Assembly (NCBI GenBank): GCA_034111875.1
Contig: JAWUWK010000062.1
Coordinates: 62,001-126,000, forward strand
Direction: 5' to 3'
DNA from: Rs1 sp034111875
GTDB lineage: Bacteria > Pseudomonadota > Gammaproteobacteria > Pseudomonadales > Balneatricaceae
DNA: 64,000 nucleotides
The notes under the pieces are model-generated. The model was not told where the DNA came from and ran no database searches. It saw nothing but the letters and a program-made list of their open reading frames with translations. The first letter of the stretch is position 1. Each line of letters begins with the position of its first letter. This document shows, piece by piece, positions 27,661 through 37,552 of the stretch. The position numbers were made by a program, and so were the translations under genes.

Positions 27661-28276
27661 ATCGGTAACCTCAAGATTGGAAAAAAATAACGCATCACCT
27701 GGTTCATTTACTCATCACTTAAAGTCTGGTAAATGTCGGGTGGTAGCTTAATTGTCAACGTTCTTTGGAAGCCTGAATAGATAAAGAATAGAAAGCTCTA
27801 GCTTTCAGACAAAGCATCTTTGCATCTTTGCATTGGAATAGAAACTGTTTGCAGGCCTTTTAGGCTTGATTCTGCATAGAAATTCTAATTGACTGCTGAT
27901 TATCTAAATACAGCAGTCAAGAATAAATATAGGCATTCCAGTTCTTATAATTGTTTAATACTTATGAAACTATCATGGCAAAAAAAAGACTTGACTAAAA
28001 GGCAGAATTTCAAGTGCTATATATTAGTTTTTCTAAACTATTAGTTATAGTTTATAATAAATCGCTTTTCGGGTCGCTACATTAATGACTCAGAAGTTAA
28101 TCTATATGCACTCTGGATAAGCTATCTCTAGAATGAATTTAGTATTTTTAATATAAAATAAATCTCAAAAAAAGAAAAACTAACGCTTGGTTTCGAAGAA
28201 AACGACAATTAATGGCGTTTTTGAGCTGCTTTTTGTAGTCACGGTTATTTTTGAGATTAAAGCGAGAATCATTTGC
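27661..28276. other. Divergent control region, peptide importer / LysR gene
   Basis: The 616-bp AT-rich spacer separates the leftward importer operon from the rightward LysR gene and should contain both promoters and the regulator's operator. TTG-initiated reading from 28187 adds 30 hydrophobic residues before the LysR domain and is not taken as coding. No other gene or relic is visible. Confidence 0.45.
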
Positions 28277-29221
28277 ATGCAAGACACTAAAAAGAATATG
28301 CCGCCACTCAATGCGTTAAAAGCATTTGAGGCAACCGCCAGATTAAAAAGTTTGACCAAAGCCGCTCAGGAGTTGCACGTCACTCAAGGAGCCGTCAGTC
28401 AACAAGTGAAGTTACTCGAAGAATATTTAGGATTACCTTTATTCATTAGAAAGTCACGAAAGTTAATTTTAACTGATCTAGCAAGATCATATTTGACTGT
28501 CTTGACTGAGGCTTTTAATAACGTACAAAATAGCACGCAAGAATTATTCGAAACTCCCCATCGTTCGTTCTTAAAAGTGAGATGTGGTACTTCTTTTGCA
28601 CAGCGTTGGTTAATTAATGAATTACCTGATTTTGCAGAAAAACACGCGCAATACCGCTTGCGTTTACAGACTATCATTTGGCATGACGCTCTGTCCCTTG
28701 ATGGTATTGATTTGGAAATATGTCATGGTTATGGCGAGTATGTTGGGCTTTCAGTACAGCGACTTTTGAAAGAAAATTGGATCGCAGTCGCCAGCCCTGA
28801 TTTTATTAAAAAGCATGGCGTCAATACTGATTTAAAGGGCTTAAATATCAGTGATTTATCTAAATTACCGCTAATCTCTACAGTCGGTTACCGAGAGGGC
28901 TGGAACCAATGGTTTAGTCAGCTAGGTGTTGAGAATAGTCAAGTACAATCGAGTTATGAATTTGATAATTCAACCATGGCGATTGATATGACAGTGTCGG
29001 GTATGGGGGTACATTTAGGCCTAGATTCATACTTGCATGATCTGCTAGATTCGGGTGAATTAGTCAAAATTCATCCTTACCAAATGCCAGCTGAATGCGG
29101 CTTGTACTTAATACTGCCCAATCAAGAAATCCGTCCTAAAACCAAGGATTTTTGTCTATGGCTGTTCGATGCGTTAGCAACACACCCGAATCGAGATAAC
29201 CTGGACTGGTTGCACCTTTAG
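28277..29221 (+). CDS. LysR-family regulator, GcvA-like
   Basis: The 314-residue protein starts at ATG 28277, just before the canonical winged HTH (PPLNALKAFEATARLKSLTKAAQELHVTQGAVSQQVKLLE at about 9-50), followed by a LysR substrate-binding domain with the GcvA-type pattern LEICHGYGEY, ENWIAVASPDF and the GMGVHLGLDSYL loop. It is divergent from the Tat-exported binding protein operon, the usual position for a LysR regulator of its neighbour (inference). An upstream TTG would add a non-family extension. Confidence 0.88.
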   Translation: MQDTKKNMPPLNALKAFEATARLKSLTKAAQELHVTQGAVSQQVKLLEEYLGLPLFIRKSRKLILTDLARSYLTVLTEAFNNVQNSTQELFETPHRSFLKVRCGTSFAQRWLINELPDFAEKHAQYRLRLQTIIWHDALSLDGIDLEICHGYGEYVGLSVQRLLKENWIAVASPDFIKKHGVNTDLKGLNISDLSKLPLISTVGYREGWNQWFSQLGVENSQVQSSYEFDNSTMAIDMTVSGMGVHLGLDSYLHDLLDSGELVKIHPYQMPAECGLYLILPNQEIRPKTKDFCLWLFDALATHPNRDNLDWLHL

Positions 29222-29507
29222 CCCGAATATTGCACCCATTTGTTCGTACTCAAGCTTGCCGCTTGTTTTGACTGACTTTTATTTATCAATTAAGCGGACG
29301 CAGCATTAAGAGTCCCAATCGAAAAAAGCCTGAAAAAAACTAGCGGTGCTATCGTCAAGGGATTGCATACAATATCCGGGTTAGAACAAAGCTTAATTGA
29401 AACACTCGTCCCAGGTAGCATACGATCAAGTATGTACGCCTGAAGGGCGGGCTAAAAACAGCCAACCCCTGGTCAGTTATCTTTGTAGGAAGCTTGAAAA
29501 GAGCACG

Positions 29508-30146
29508 TCATTTCACTGCGCTAAAGGTTAAATTCCGATACCAAGCGGTGGCTTTTTGCCCACTGTTATCAGTGTCGGTCATAATCGCGATCACTTCAAT
29601 TTCTGCATATATTTTACCGAAAGCAGCCTCTAAATCTTGTTGCACATTGCGTTGATGTTGCTGCCATTGGTTAGCGCGCTTACTACCGCTGTTCAGCGCA
29701 ATCATTACGACTTTTTGGGTATAGGGACTCGGCCAGATAGTGCCGACTTTTTGATAGTTTGACCAGACATAAGTCAAAGTATGTTTTTGCCAAGGCAATG
29801 GTCCTGTCGAGGCCAGGACATAGACTCTAACCGGATAATCATCGCCTTTCTTGCTTCTTTCATTCAACGCCTCATAGACATTACTTATTTTCCATGACCA
29901 GTTCAGCATAGGCGTTTTATTCAGATCAATAGTCTTTTTCAAAAACAACCCTGAGGCGCTCTTGTCTGATTCCATGCGGACTATATTTTGGCTATTGTCA
30001 TGACTAAAAAGATAGGTGTTTTGGCCGAGGAAATTTTTTTTGTCCCAAGTACTGAACAGAGGCAAATTGTCGGCGCGACTGCTCAGGCTGAATATTAAAG
30101 TCAAAGTCAAAAGACTAAGTGAATAGATACTGAATTTTTGGAACAT
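29508..30146 (-). CDS. DUF3047 domain-containing secreted protein
   Basis: The 212-residue protein has a signal peptide (SIYSLSLLTLTLIFSLSSRA) and then matches the DUF3047 family: a FLKKTIDLNKTPMLNWSWK segment with the conserved LxWxW core, GDDYPVRVYVLAST, and the late AIMTDTDNSGQKATAWYRNL. The function of the family is not established; it is predicted periplasmic. It lies 55 bp after the ygjP-like gene on the same strand. Confidence 0.85.
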   Translation of the reverse strand: MFQKFSIYSLSLLTLTLIFSLSSRADNLPLFSTWDKKNFLGQNTYLFSHDNSQNIVRMESDKSASGLFLKKTIDLNKTPMLNWSWKISNVYEALNERSKKGDDYPVRVYVLASTGPLPWQKHTLTYVWSNYQKVGTIWPSPYTQKVVMIALNSGSKRANQWQQHQRNVQQDLEAAFGKIYAEIEVIAIMTDTDNSGQKATAWYRNLTFSAVK

Positions 30147-30201
30147 AGTATTACCTTATTTTTAGCTGCTTTGAAAAATCTAATGGGTCTGTGCAGACAA
30201 A

Positions 30202-30714
30202 TTAATCATACAGTGCGCCTACCTCTTGTAAATGCGTAAGGTAGAGTCGCAGGTCTAATTCAGCTTGATGGTAGTTAGGTTGCATATGGCAACATAAATT
30301 ATAAAAAGCACGGTTGTGTTGTTTTTCTTTTAGGTGTGCCAACTCGTGCACGACTATCATTGTTAAGAAAGTTTCAGGTGTCTGCTTAAACAGTGCCGCA
30401 ATTTTAATTTCCCGCTTTGATTTCAGTTTACTGCCCTGCACCCTCGCTATTTGATGATGTATGCCTAAAGCTTTGTCTATAGTATCTATTTTGTCATCGT
30501 AGGTCACTTTACTGACGGGAGGGGATTTTTTCAAATAACGATTTTTCAGGCCGATAGAAAATTGATACAACTTTTTTTCAGAGCCGAACTGATGGCATTC
30601 TGGGTATTTGTTGCGCAGGTAATCCCCAAGCTTTTTACTTTCTAATAAGTGCTCGACTTGGTTTTTTATTGCCTGTGAGTAACCTGATATATAGTAAAAT
30701 TTATTTTTTTGCAT
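30202..30714 (-). CDS. ygjP: YgjP-like putative metallopeptidase
   Basis: This 170-residue protein is close in length and pattern to E. coli YgjP (DUF45/WLM group): IGLKNRYLKKSPPVSKVTYDDKI-type segment, HHQIARVQGSKLKSKREIKIAALF and the zinc motif VVHELAHLKEKQHNRAFY with HELAH and a downstream ligand helix, then CCHMQPNYHQAELDLRLYL. The HExxH-like motif here reads HELAH, consistent with a zincin. The biological substrate is unknown. Confidence 0.88.
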   Translation of the reverse strand: MQKNKFYYISGYSQAIKNQVEHLLESKKLGDYLRNKYPECHQFGSEKKLYQFSIGLKNRYLKKSPPVSKVTYDDKIDTIDKALGIHHQIARVQGSKLKSKREIKIAALFKQTPETFLTMIVVHELAHLKEKQHNRAFYNLCCHMQPNYHQAELDLRLYLTHLQEVGALYD

Positions 30715-31381
30715 CTAGTATTTTATGACTGTTGTTTGTACCGATGAATGAGCTCAAATTCTAATCATCAAAAGTAATATTTCAAGCTCAGAACCGCTAA
30801 GACAATCTAAAGCCACAGCGTTGGCATACAACCCTTTATTTAGATCAGAGTGTGGCAGCGGTTGCATCATCAAAGCTAAGGCGAACTTTATTGATCTAGC
30901 TGGAAATTTTTCCTAAATCGTATTTACAAATATTATTCTTAATGGATAGTAAGTCTTGTTTTTTTACTAAAAATAAAACTTTTACCATAAGTCGCTAAAC
31001 GCGTATACCTATAATAGTCACTAGAACTTTAAAAGTAGCCAGATATGCTGTAATTTATACTAAACAGGCATAATGATATGGAACATTATTACAAACAAAA
31101 ATCAAACATAATTTTTTATATTTTGATTGTAACATTTAGTTCTGGTGTTTCTGCGTCAGTGGATTAAAATGTCCGACGTTTTACTGCTTATAAACAAACG
31201 ATACTAATACTTATATGGTGTCTAAGCATCAATGTTGGGTATGTTCTATACTTGAAAGCATTGGACCTATTATATCCCTCAGGTTGTAAAGAAAGTCTTG
31301 GTATCCAACCATTAGGCCAATACAGAGAAAGCGCAGTTTAGCTGAAAATTTGAATAATCATTAAATCATAAGAGAAGAGCT
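30715..31381. other. Long non-coding spacer
   Basis: The 667-bp AT-rich spacer shows no gene, tRNA or recognisable relic. It holds the promoter region for the leftward ygjP unit and, near 31371-31380, an AGAAGAG ribosome-binding site for the following gene. Confidence 0.4.
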
Positions 31382-32434
31382 TTGATAGTTTTTACGATTA
31401 AAAATTCCCGTAGTAATACGGTGTATGTTGGCACCACCAGAGACAGTATCGACGAGCGTTGGACTTTATTTCAGCTAGCTAAAGATGTCGCAATTGAAGC
31501 ACCTCTTTATGAGGATATGCGACGTTATGGCGTTGCTTGCTTTAGTATCGAAGAATACGATTATGCAGAGAATCGAGCTGAACTATCTCAACTGTTCGAT
31601 GAAGCTATGGAGCAGTTCGATGGTGTGAGTTTGAAGGGAATGAAAACGACATTACCTCGCACTGCCGTTTATCCCACGAGTGAAGGTGCTCCAGCTAGTA
31701 CAAAGACTGCGTTGGCAAAATCAAAGGCCACCACTGCTAATTCAAAAACAACTGCGGCAAAATCAAAAGTAACGGCCACTAAGTCAAAAGCAACACCGGC
31801 TACATCAAAAACTACAACTATTAAATCAAAAGCAGTTCTCGCCAAATCAAAAGTTGCACAGACAACCTCAAAAACATCAGTCGCTAAATCAAAAACTGTG
31901 CCGACGAGTTCAACGCTAGCCACTACTAAGTCAACAGCAACAGATGTTATCCCGAAATCAACCCTCGCCAGCCCAACCGTCGCTTCAGAGGTTATTGCAA
32001 AAGTGCCGGATCGCTCAGTGGCAGGATTAGCTAGTGCGACAGCTATTATCAACAGCCACACCGAAGTCCCGTTCGTGCCTTTAAAAGCAATGTTAGCGAA
32101 TGCTCTTAGCCCACTTAAATCAATAACAGCACCTCTGCCTGCTATTAGTAGTATGACCAAAAGCGAACGTATTCTGCAGAATGTGCGCTCCAGAAAAGTT
32201 TTAGTCAATAGCGACACTATTATCAAGTCTAAGACGGCGCTTGTTAAACCTAAGTTAGCCATTGGTCGCACAGGGTCAGCGACGAGAGAGAAGAAAATAA
32301 AAGAAGCGATAGAACTCGAGAAACAACCCCGTATTGGGCTTAAAAATAGGCAAATCATCGAGCAGGCAGATGAAGTGAAAAGCATAATGCAAACCTTAGA
32401 TTCCAGAGGGTCTACTTTGCCTAAAAGGTATTAA
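31382..32434 (+). CDS. GIY-YIG-like N-terminus fused to a Lys/Ala/Thr repeat tail
   Basis: The 350-residue protein begins with a short GIY-YIG-like domain (IKNSRSNTVYVGTT, then ERW and a helical part to about residue 85), in which the first motif reads VYVGTT rather than GIYYIG and the catalytic Arg/Glu are uncertain. Residues about 105-190 are a degenerate repeat of six to eight residues built around KSK (AKSKATTANSKTTAAKSK and so on), strongly basic, like histone H1 or PhaF-like nucleoid-binding tails. The final ~150 residues are also basic. A TTG start with AGAAGAG in front is used. DNA binding is likely; nuclease activity is unproven. Confidence 0.65.
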   Translation: MIVFTIKNSRSNTVYVGTTRDSIDERWTLFQLAKDVAIEAPLYEDMRRYGVACFSIEEYDYAENRAELSQLFDEAMEQFDGVSLKGMKTTLPRTAVYPTSEGAPASTKTALAKSKATTANSKTTAAKSKVTATKSKATPATSKTTTIKSKAVLAKSKVAQTTSKTSVAKSKTVPTSSTLATTKSTATDVIPKSTLASPTVASEVIAKVPDRSVAGLASATAIINSHTEVPFVPLKAMLANALSPLKSITAPLPAISSMTKSERILQNVRSRKVLVNSDTIIKSKTALVKPKLAIGRTGSATREKKIKEAIELEKQPRIGLKNRQIIEQADEVKSIMQTLDSRGSTLPKRY

Positions 32435-32598
32435 TCAGCATCCTATTGAGCTATTTTGATCGGCTAAGTCTTTGTCAATACTGATAATTATTAAAAGCCA
32501 CTCCCACGCGGCTTGTTGCCTGGTCAAGCTAGCCTTTAATATGTCAACCAACCTTGAGTGTCTAGCTCAAGTGACATGCACATTCGAATAGGATTTAT

Positions 32599-33168
32599 AT
32601 GTCACTTGCTGATAAACAGAAATGGGACAAGCGCTACCAGATACAAAAATCTGAGCCACCCAATGCCCCTCTAGCCCTTATAGAACATTTCCAGCAATTG
32701 GTCTCAGGCGATTTATTAGATGTTGCCTGCGGCGAAGGCGCTGTTGCTTTGTATTTAAATCAACAGGCAATATTCAATGTCACAGCGGTTGATGTGTCAG
32801 AAAATGCGTTACGTAATTTACGCCGCTTTGCTGACCTACAAGGGCATAAAATTAACCTGCTTTGTCTTGATTTAGACGATGACCAAGCATTGGCTGAGCT
32901 AGATAAATTTCATAGTATTACACTGTTTCGGTTTAAACCTAGCTTATCACTGATTGAAACGTTAATTTCAATGTTGCTGCCTATGGGGCGCTTAATTATT
33001 AGCACTTTTAGTCGTCGGCATCATTTAGAGACAGGCTTCCCTGAAAAATTTTGTTTAGCTCAAGGCGAATTTTTAGCACTAGCGTTACCTGCAACGGTAG
33101 TGATGTACTCACAATCGTCACAGGTACCTTTTACTGACACTTATGTGTTCGAAAAGAATAGCAACTAA
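32599..33168 (+). CDS. Class I SAM-dependent methyltransferase (TehB-like)
   Basis: The 189-residue protein has the SAM fold: KWDKRYQ at the start, motif I LLDVACGEGAVALYL, the acidic strand VTAVDVSENALRNL, LCLDLDDDQALAEL and a late strand GRLIISTFSR. KWDKRY openings are typical of TehB-like and thiol-methyltransferase-like small enzymes. Between motifs III and IV the usual DLI(V/A)-type strand reads SITLFRF, slightly divergent. No substrate can be proposed with confidence. Confidence 0.8.
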   Translation: MSLADKQKWDKRYQIQKSEPPNAPLALIEHFQQLVSGDLLDVACGEGAVALYLNQQAIFNVTAVDVSENALRNLRRFADLQGHKINLLCLDLDDDQALAELDKFHSITLFRFKPSLSLIETLISMLLPMGRLIISTFSRRHHLETGFPEKFCLAQGEFLALALPATVVMYSQSSQVPFTDTYVFEKNSN

Positions 33169-33597
33169 GTAGTAAAGCTTTTTATATTAACTGATTTCGT
33201 GACTTCAAAGTAGCTACGCAGTATATGAAATTGGTTTGACAGTGGAATTGAAAAACCTTAGCACTAGCCGTCTACAATGCGAGTTTTGCTCTAGCCAAAT
33301 TAGAATCAATAGCTTGCAATCATTTCTGCAGTGAGGTCACTGATTTATTGAGTATAAAGGGTTAATTAGGCGAAAGTTTTGCTCTAGTGATTATTACAGT
33401 AAACCGCATAACTAGCGGGTATCTAGGGCTTCTAGATATCTGAACTTAGCGCTATTTTCTGGTTAACTTACCGAGGACTCCTCATGAGATTTTGCTTTTT
33501 TTAGCGATTTAGTCATGGTTGAGAATGTTTTTATTTAATGATTAAATCAAACGCTAATATAGTCAGATTTTAGCATGATCAGTATTTTGGAGCTCTC
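33169..33597. other. Non-coding spacer with dispersed-repeat copy
   Basis: This 429-bp spacer contains, at 33201-33261, the second copy of the 61-bp repeat also seen at 18477-18537 (46 of 61 identical, no gaps). The rest shows no coding signal; a GGAG ribosome-binding site for the next gene lies at 33588-33591. Confidence 0.45.
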
Positions 33598-34368
33598 TTG
33601 GAGTTATTTGGATTATCAATTGAATTAATAGTTTTTTTATTTTTGATTGCCTTATTTGCCGGACTTATTGACACTTTAGCGGGCGGTGGTGGCTTGATCG
33701 TTATCCCCGCTTTGATTATGAGTGGTGTGCCGCCTTTAGCCGCTTTAGGTACTAATAAGTTGCAGGGCGCAATGGGCACTGCAACTGCTACTTATATTAT
33801 GTTTAAAAAGCGTAAGGTCAATTGGCAGCAAAGTAAGTATCTAATGCTATCTGCATTTATAGGTGCAGTTTTAGGTACAGTGGTTATTCAATTCGTCAAT
33901 CCAGACTTACTTTCGTTTGTCATACCTTTGGTTCTACTCTGTATTGGCTTGTATTTCTTTTTTTCTCCAAGCGTTGATAATAATCAACGTCCAGCTACTC
34001 TGTCAGTGGCGTCTTACAGAACTAGAGTGATCCCGTTTATTGGTGTATATGACGGTATGTTTGGCCCTGGGACAGGTTCGTTCTTTGCGCTTGCTGGTAT
34101 TAAATTCAGAGGGTTAGGTTTGATTGACTCAACAGCAGAAGCCAAGCCGTTAAATTTTTCTACTAATATTGCCTCCTTAATTGTGTTTGTAATGGCAGGT
34201 CAAGTGGTCTGGTTAATAGGGATCATAATGATGTTAGGGCAAGTGTTGGGTGCTTTGCTGGGGGCAAAATGTCTGTTTGTAGTCAACCCTAAATATATTA
34301 AATTATGCGTAGTCTTAATGTGTTTTAGCATGTTGCTAAAATATATTTTGGCACAGGGGTGGCTTTAA
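33598..34368 (+). CDS. TSUP-family (TauE/SafE) membrane exporter
   Basis: The 256-residue protein has about eight membrane helices and the two TSUP signatures: GLIDTLAGGGGLIVIPALIM-like loop near residues 22-41 with GTNKLQGAMGT, and the repeat GVYDGMFGPGTGSFFAL near 152-168. Members export sulfite, sulfoacetate or organosulfonates, but the substrate here is not evident from neighbours. The start is TTG at 33598 with GGAG six bases upstream; no ATG fits before the first helix. Confidence 0.88.
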   Translation: MELFGLSIELIVFLFLIALFAGLIDTLAGGGGLIVIPALIMSGVPPLAALGTNKLQGAMGTATATYIMFKKRKVNWQQSKYLMLSAFIGAVLGTVVIQFVNPDLLSFVIPLVLLCIGLYFFFSPSVDNNQRPATLSVASYRTRVIPFIGVYDGMFGPGTGSFFALAGIKFRGLGLIDSTAEAKPLNFSTNIASLIVFVMAGQVVWLIGIIMMLGQVLGALLGAKCLFVVNPKYIKLCVVLMCFSMLLKYILAQGWL

Positions 34369-34523
34369 AAAAAGGCATTGAGCGCAGACGATATATTCAA
34401 ACTATGATCTGTTTTACTTGCCTGAGATTCTTGGCTCAAGGGGTTTGCAGCATCTTCTGCACGCTTGTAGCAGGTAACTTGAGGCTATTTTAACATCAGT
34501 AATAGCCACAGGGCTTATTGCTA

Positions 34524-35117
34524 TTATGTTCTAAACAAACCTGCCGCTAGTCGCGGCCATTGTTCAGACCAGAGATCTGTTGGTTTCTGGCGAAATTCAC
34601 TGCGCACAAATTGGCGAATACGCCCTTCGATGACCGCTAACATTAGATTGGCGGTCGTGGCTGCGGTTGCCTCTGTCCTTAAACCTTCTTTTATTTCCGC
34701 TTCACGCAAGATTTGTTTGATTTGTGTTTCTAAGCGTTGAAAAAATTGGTTAATACTCTGGCGAAGTCTTCCGGACTCCCCCGATAGTGCATCACCTGTC
34801 AGTATCCGCGCCATGCCGGGGTTGCGTTCAACAAAGGTTAGAACCAAGGTTAAAACATGTTCGCACTTCTTGGTTGAGCTGACGTCAGAGTGGGTAATTA
34901 AATTTGTTCGGGAAAATACAGTCTCATCGATGAAATCAATTAAGCCTTCAAACATTTTTGCCTTACTTGGAAAATGACGATAGAGTGCAGCTTCAGAGAC
35001 CCCCACATTTTTGGCTAATGCTGCCGTGGTGATTCTGGAGCCCGGGTCACTTTCTAACATAGAGACCAAAGATTGCAAAATTTGCTCACGCCTAGATGGT
35101 TTAACTGTTTCAGTCAT
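34524..35117 (-). CDS. slmA: Nucleoid occlusion factor SlmA (TetR family)
   Basis: SlmA binds chromosomal sites and blocks FtsZ ring assembly over the nucleoid. The 197-residue protein has the SlmA HTH (REQILQSLVSMLESDPGSRITTAALAKNVGVSEAALYRHFPSKAKMFEGLI pattern, about 9-58), ERNPGMARILTGDAL, and RQFVRSEFRQKPTDLW at the C-terminus. It overlaps argB by 8 bp, the neighbour order known from other Gammaproteobacteria. Its target FtsZ is encoded 17 kb away in this window. Confidence 0.93.
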   Translation of the reverse strand: MTETVKPSRREQILQSLVSMLESDPGSRITTAALAKNVGVSEAALYRHFPSKAKMFEGLIDFIDETVFSRTNLITHSDVSSTKKCEHVLTLVLTFVERNPGMARILTGDALSGESGRLRQSINQFFQRLETQIKQILREAEIKEGLRTEATAATTANLMLAVIEGRIRQFVRSEFRQKPTDLWSEQWPRLAAGLFRT

Positions 35118-36069
35118 TTTTTTTTGTTTCCAATGGGTGGTCTAAAGAAGAACCTCTGACAGTGTCTTCATTGATGATTAAGGTACCGACACCTTCATCA
35201 GTAAAAATTTCTAATAGACAGGAATGTTCAACACGACCATCGATGATGTGGGCAGTGTTAACGCCCGATTTTACAGCGCTGAGCGCACAGCCGATTTTAG
35301 GCAGCATGCCGCCGTGTATAGTGCCATCTTCTATTAGAGCATCGACTTCAGAGGTGGTTAAACCGGTAAGGATTTCCCCTTGTTTATTCATTAAGCCGGC
35401 TATGTTGGTTAATAGAATCAGCTTTTCAGCTTGCAATACCTCAGCGACTTTGCCGGCCACTAAATCCGCGTTGATATTGTAGGAAGTACCAGCTTTATCA
35501 ACGCCGATGGGTGCTATGACTGGAATGTAGTCTGAATTTGTTAGCATGTTTAATAGATCAATATTGACATCCGTGACTTCACCTACATGGCCGATATCAA
35601 TAATTTCTGAGGCCGCCATATCAGGCGTTTTATGCCTTACCTTAAGTTTAACTGCTTTGAGTAAATTGCCGTCTTTGCCTGTGAGTCCAATAGCTTTACC
35701 ACCGTTGCGGTTTATAAGACCGACAATTTCTTTATTGACCATGCCGCCTAAAACCATTTCCACTACATCCATGGTTTGTGAGTCCGTGACTCGCATACCA
35801 TTGATAAAATGTGATTCGATATTGAGCTGAGCCAATAATTTACCGATTTGTGGCCCGCCACCATGGACAACGATAGGATTCAAGCCAATCAGTTTCATCA
35901 TGACAATGTCGCGAGCAAAACTATGTTTGAGCTTTTCATCTGTCATCGCGTTGCCGCCATATTTGATGACAATGGTTTTTCCAACAAATTGTTGAATATA
36001 AGGCACCGCAGTACTTAATACTTCAGCGGTATTCATCGCTTGCTTGCGAGTTAGTGGCATAGCAATCAT
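35110..36069 (-). CDS. argB: Acetylglutamate kinase
   Basis: ArgB phosphorylates N-acetyl-L-glutamate in arginine synthesis. The 319-residue sequence (usual about 300) has the amino-acid-kinase motifs IVIKYGGNAM, VVHGGGPQIGKLL, GLTGKDGNLL, the PVIAPIGVDKAGTSYNINADLVAGKVA segment and the C-terminal GGMLPKIGCALSAV. Starts at 36060 or 36033 (second and third Met) would give a more typical length. It lies 34 bp after algC, as in Pseudomonas. Confidence 0.95.
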   Translation of the reverse strand: MIAMPLTRKQAMNTAEVLSTAVPYIQQFVGKTIVIKYGGNAMTDEKLKHSFARDIVMMKLIGLNPIVVHGGGPQIGKLLAQLNIESHFINGMRVTDSQTMDVVEMVLGGMVNKEIVGLINRNGGKAIGLTGKDGNLLKAVKLKVRHKTPDMAASEIIDIGHVGEVTDVNIDLLNMLTNSDYIPVIAPIGVDKAGTSYNINADLVAGKVAEVLQAEKLILLTNIAGLMNKQGEILTGLTTSEVDALIEDGTIHGGMLPKIGCALSAVKSGVNTAHIIDGRVEHSCLLEIFTDEGVGTLIINEDTVRGSSLDHPLETKKND

Positions 36070-36103
36070 TTTCCTTTATCCTAAACGACAGTATTTTCTG
36101 TGG

Positions 36104-37504
36104 TCATATCATAATATTTAAGTGAGTATCAATCGCTTCAAGTTGCTGTTGAAATTGATTTTTTATGTGCTCTATAGCTTGTATGCTACTGGCTTCAAAT
36201 CTTAACACTAAAACCGGTGTTGTATTGGAAGCGCGAATTAATCCCCAGCCATCTGGATAATCTACTCTAACGCCATCAATAGTGTTTTTATTTCCCCCCG
36301 GATAATGGCCCGCCTGCATTTTTTCAATGATCGAGAATTTGTTATCGTCACTCACTGGGATGTTTATCTCAGGCGTGCTAATTTCCTCTGGAAATTGGTC
36401 GAATAGTTGATCTAAATCTAGATCACTAGCAGCTAGAATTTCAAGTAGCCTAGCGGCGGCATATAGGCCGTCATCGAAACCATACCAGCGTTCTTTGAAA
36501 AACACGTGGCCACTCATTTCACCTGCTAATAAGGCGCCTGATTCACGCATTTTACGCTTGATTAACGAATGCCCTGTCTTCCACATGGTGCCTTTACCAC
36601 CCGCTTGGATAATAACGTCATTGAGAAGACGAGAGCATTTTACATCGTAAATGATTTCAGCCCCGGGGTTGCGCGATAAAACATCTTGGGCAAACAGCAT
36701 CAATAAACGATCGGCATACACCATGTTGCCTTTAGGTGTCACTATACCGACTCTGTCGCCGTCACCATCAAAGGCTAAACCTACATCGGCTTTTTGTCTC
36801 TTAACTTCGCTAATACACTCTAATAGATTTTCTAATTTACCTGGGTCTGGATGATGATTGGGGAAATTACCATCGACCTCGCAGAATAAAGGTGTTACTT
36901 CGCAACCTAAAGCTTTGATCAGACCTGGGTTCATGGCTCCCGGGATACCATTTCCGCAATCAACTACTGTTTTTAACGGTCGAGTGAGTTTAATATCATC
37001 GAGGATGCTTTGCATATAAGTGCCGCGAACATCGACCGGTTCAACGCTGCCTTCACCTTCTGAGTAATCTTCGCTGAGTATAATAGCTTTTAATTGCTGA
37101 ATTTCATCTAAGGCCAACGTATTACCCGCCAGCATCATTTTAAAGCCGTTGTAATCCTTCGGGTTGTGGCTACCTGTGATCATGATACCGGTCAGACTTT
37201 CACTTTGATGTGCGCCAAAGTAAAGTACTGGGGTGGCGACAAAACCTAGATCGCTTACATCCATGCCGCCATCGAGTAACCCTTCAATCAACAGTTTTTT
37301 TAATGCTGGGCTAGAGAGGCGGCCATCGGCGGCCACATTAACATGCTCGATACTTATCGACTTAGCCTGAGTCGCAAAAGCTCTGCCTAAGTGATATACA
37401 GTGGCATCGGTTAATGCACTGCCTACAATGCCACGAATATCGTAAGCTCGAAAAATATTTTGATCTAGGTTTTCTAATGTATAAGATTTAGGCTTTATTG
37501 ACAT
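36104..37504 (-). CDS. algC: Phosphomannomutase/phosphoglucomutase
   Basis: AlgC interconverts sugar 1- and 6-phosphates, feeding lipopolysaccharide and exopolysaccharide synthesis. The 466-residue protein shows FRAYDIRGIVG at the start, the phosphoserine loop TGSHNPKDYNG, the metal loop DGDGDRVG, the sugar-binding GEMSGHVFF and the phosphate-binding RASNTTPVLVLRFEA near the end. It sits in the coaBC-dut-algC-argB order. Confidence 0.94.
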   Translation of the reverse strand: MSIKPKSYTLENLDQNIFRAYDIRGIVGSALTDATVYHLGRAFATQAKSISIEHVNVAADGRLSSPALKKLLIEGLLDGGMDVSDLGFVATPVLYFGAHQSESLTGIMITGSHNPKDYNGFKMMLAGNTLALDEIQQLKAIILSEDYSEGEGSVEPVDVRGTYMQSILDDIKLTRPLKTVVDCGNGIPGAMNPGLIKALGCEVTPLFCEVDGNFPNHHPDPGKLENLLECISEVKRQKADVGLAFDGDGDRVGIVTPKGNMVYADRLLMLFAQDVLSRNPGAEIIYDVKCSRLLNDVIIQAGGKGTMWKTGHSLIKRKMRESGALLAGEMSGHVFFKERWYGFDDGLYAAARLLEILAASDLDLDQLFDQFPEEISTPEINIPVSDDNKFSIIEKMQAGHYPGGNKNTIDGVRVDYPDGWGLIRASNTTPVLVLRFEASSIQAIEHIKNQFQQQLEAIDTHLNIMI

Positions 37505-37552
37505 AGTAGTTCCCTGGTTAGATTAAAAAAAAGCGCTAAATTGAGACTAATA

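Noticed and set aside
28187..28276. Upstream extension of the LysR gene from TTG 28187
   Set aside because: The extra 30 residues are hydrophobic and unlike LysR proteins, which begin at the HTH; ATG at 28277 fits.
31669..32385. 238-codon antisense reading frame over the GIY-YIG/KSK gene
   Set aside because: It mirrors the repeated codons of the Lys-rich tail, so its hydrophobic composition is a by-product; the plus strand has the ribosome-binding site and domain.
31382..32434. CRISPR-like regular repeats in the KSK region
   Set aside because: The repeat units are short coding repeats with variable length, without spacers of constant size and without cas genes; no CRISPR array was found anywhere in the window.
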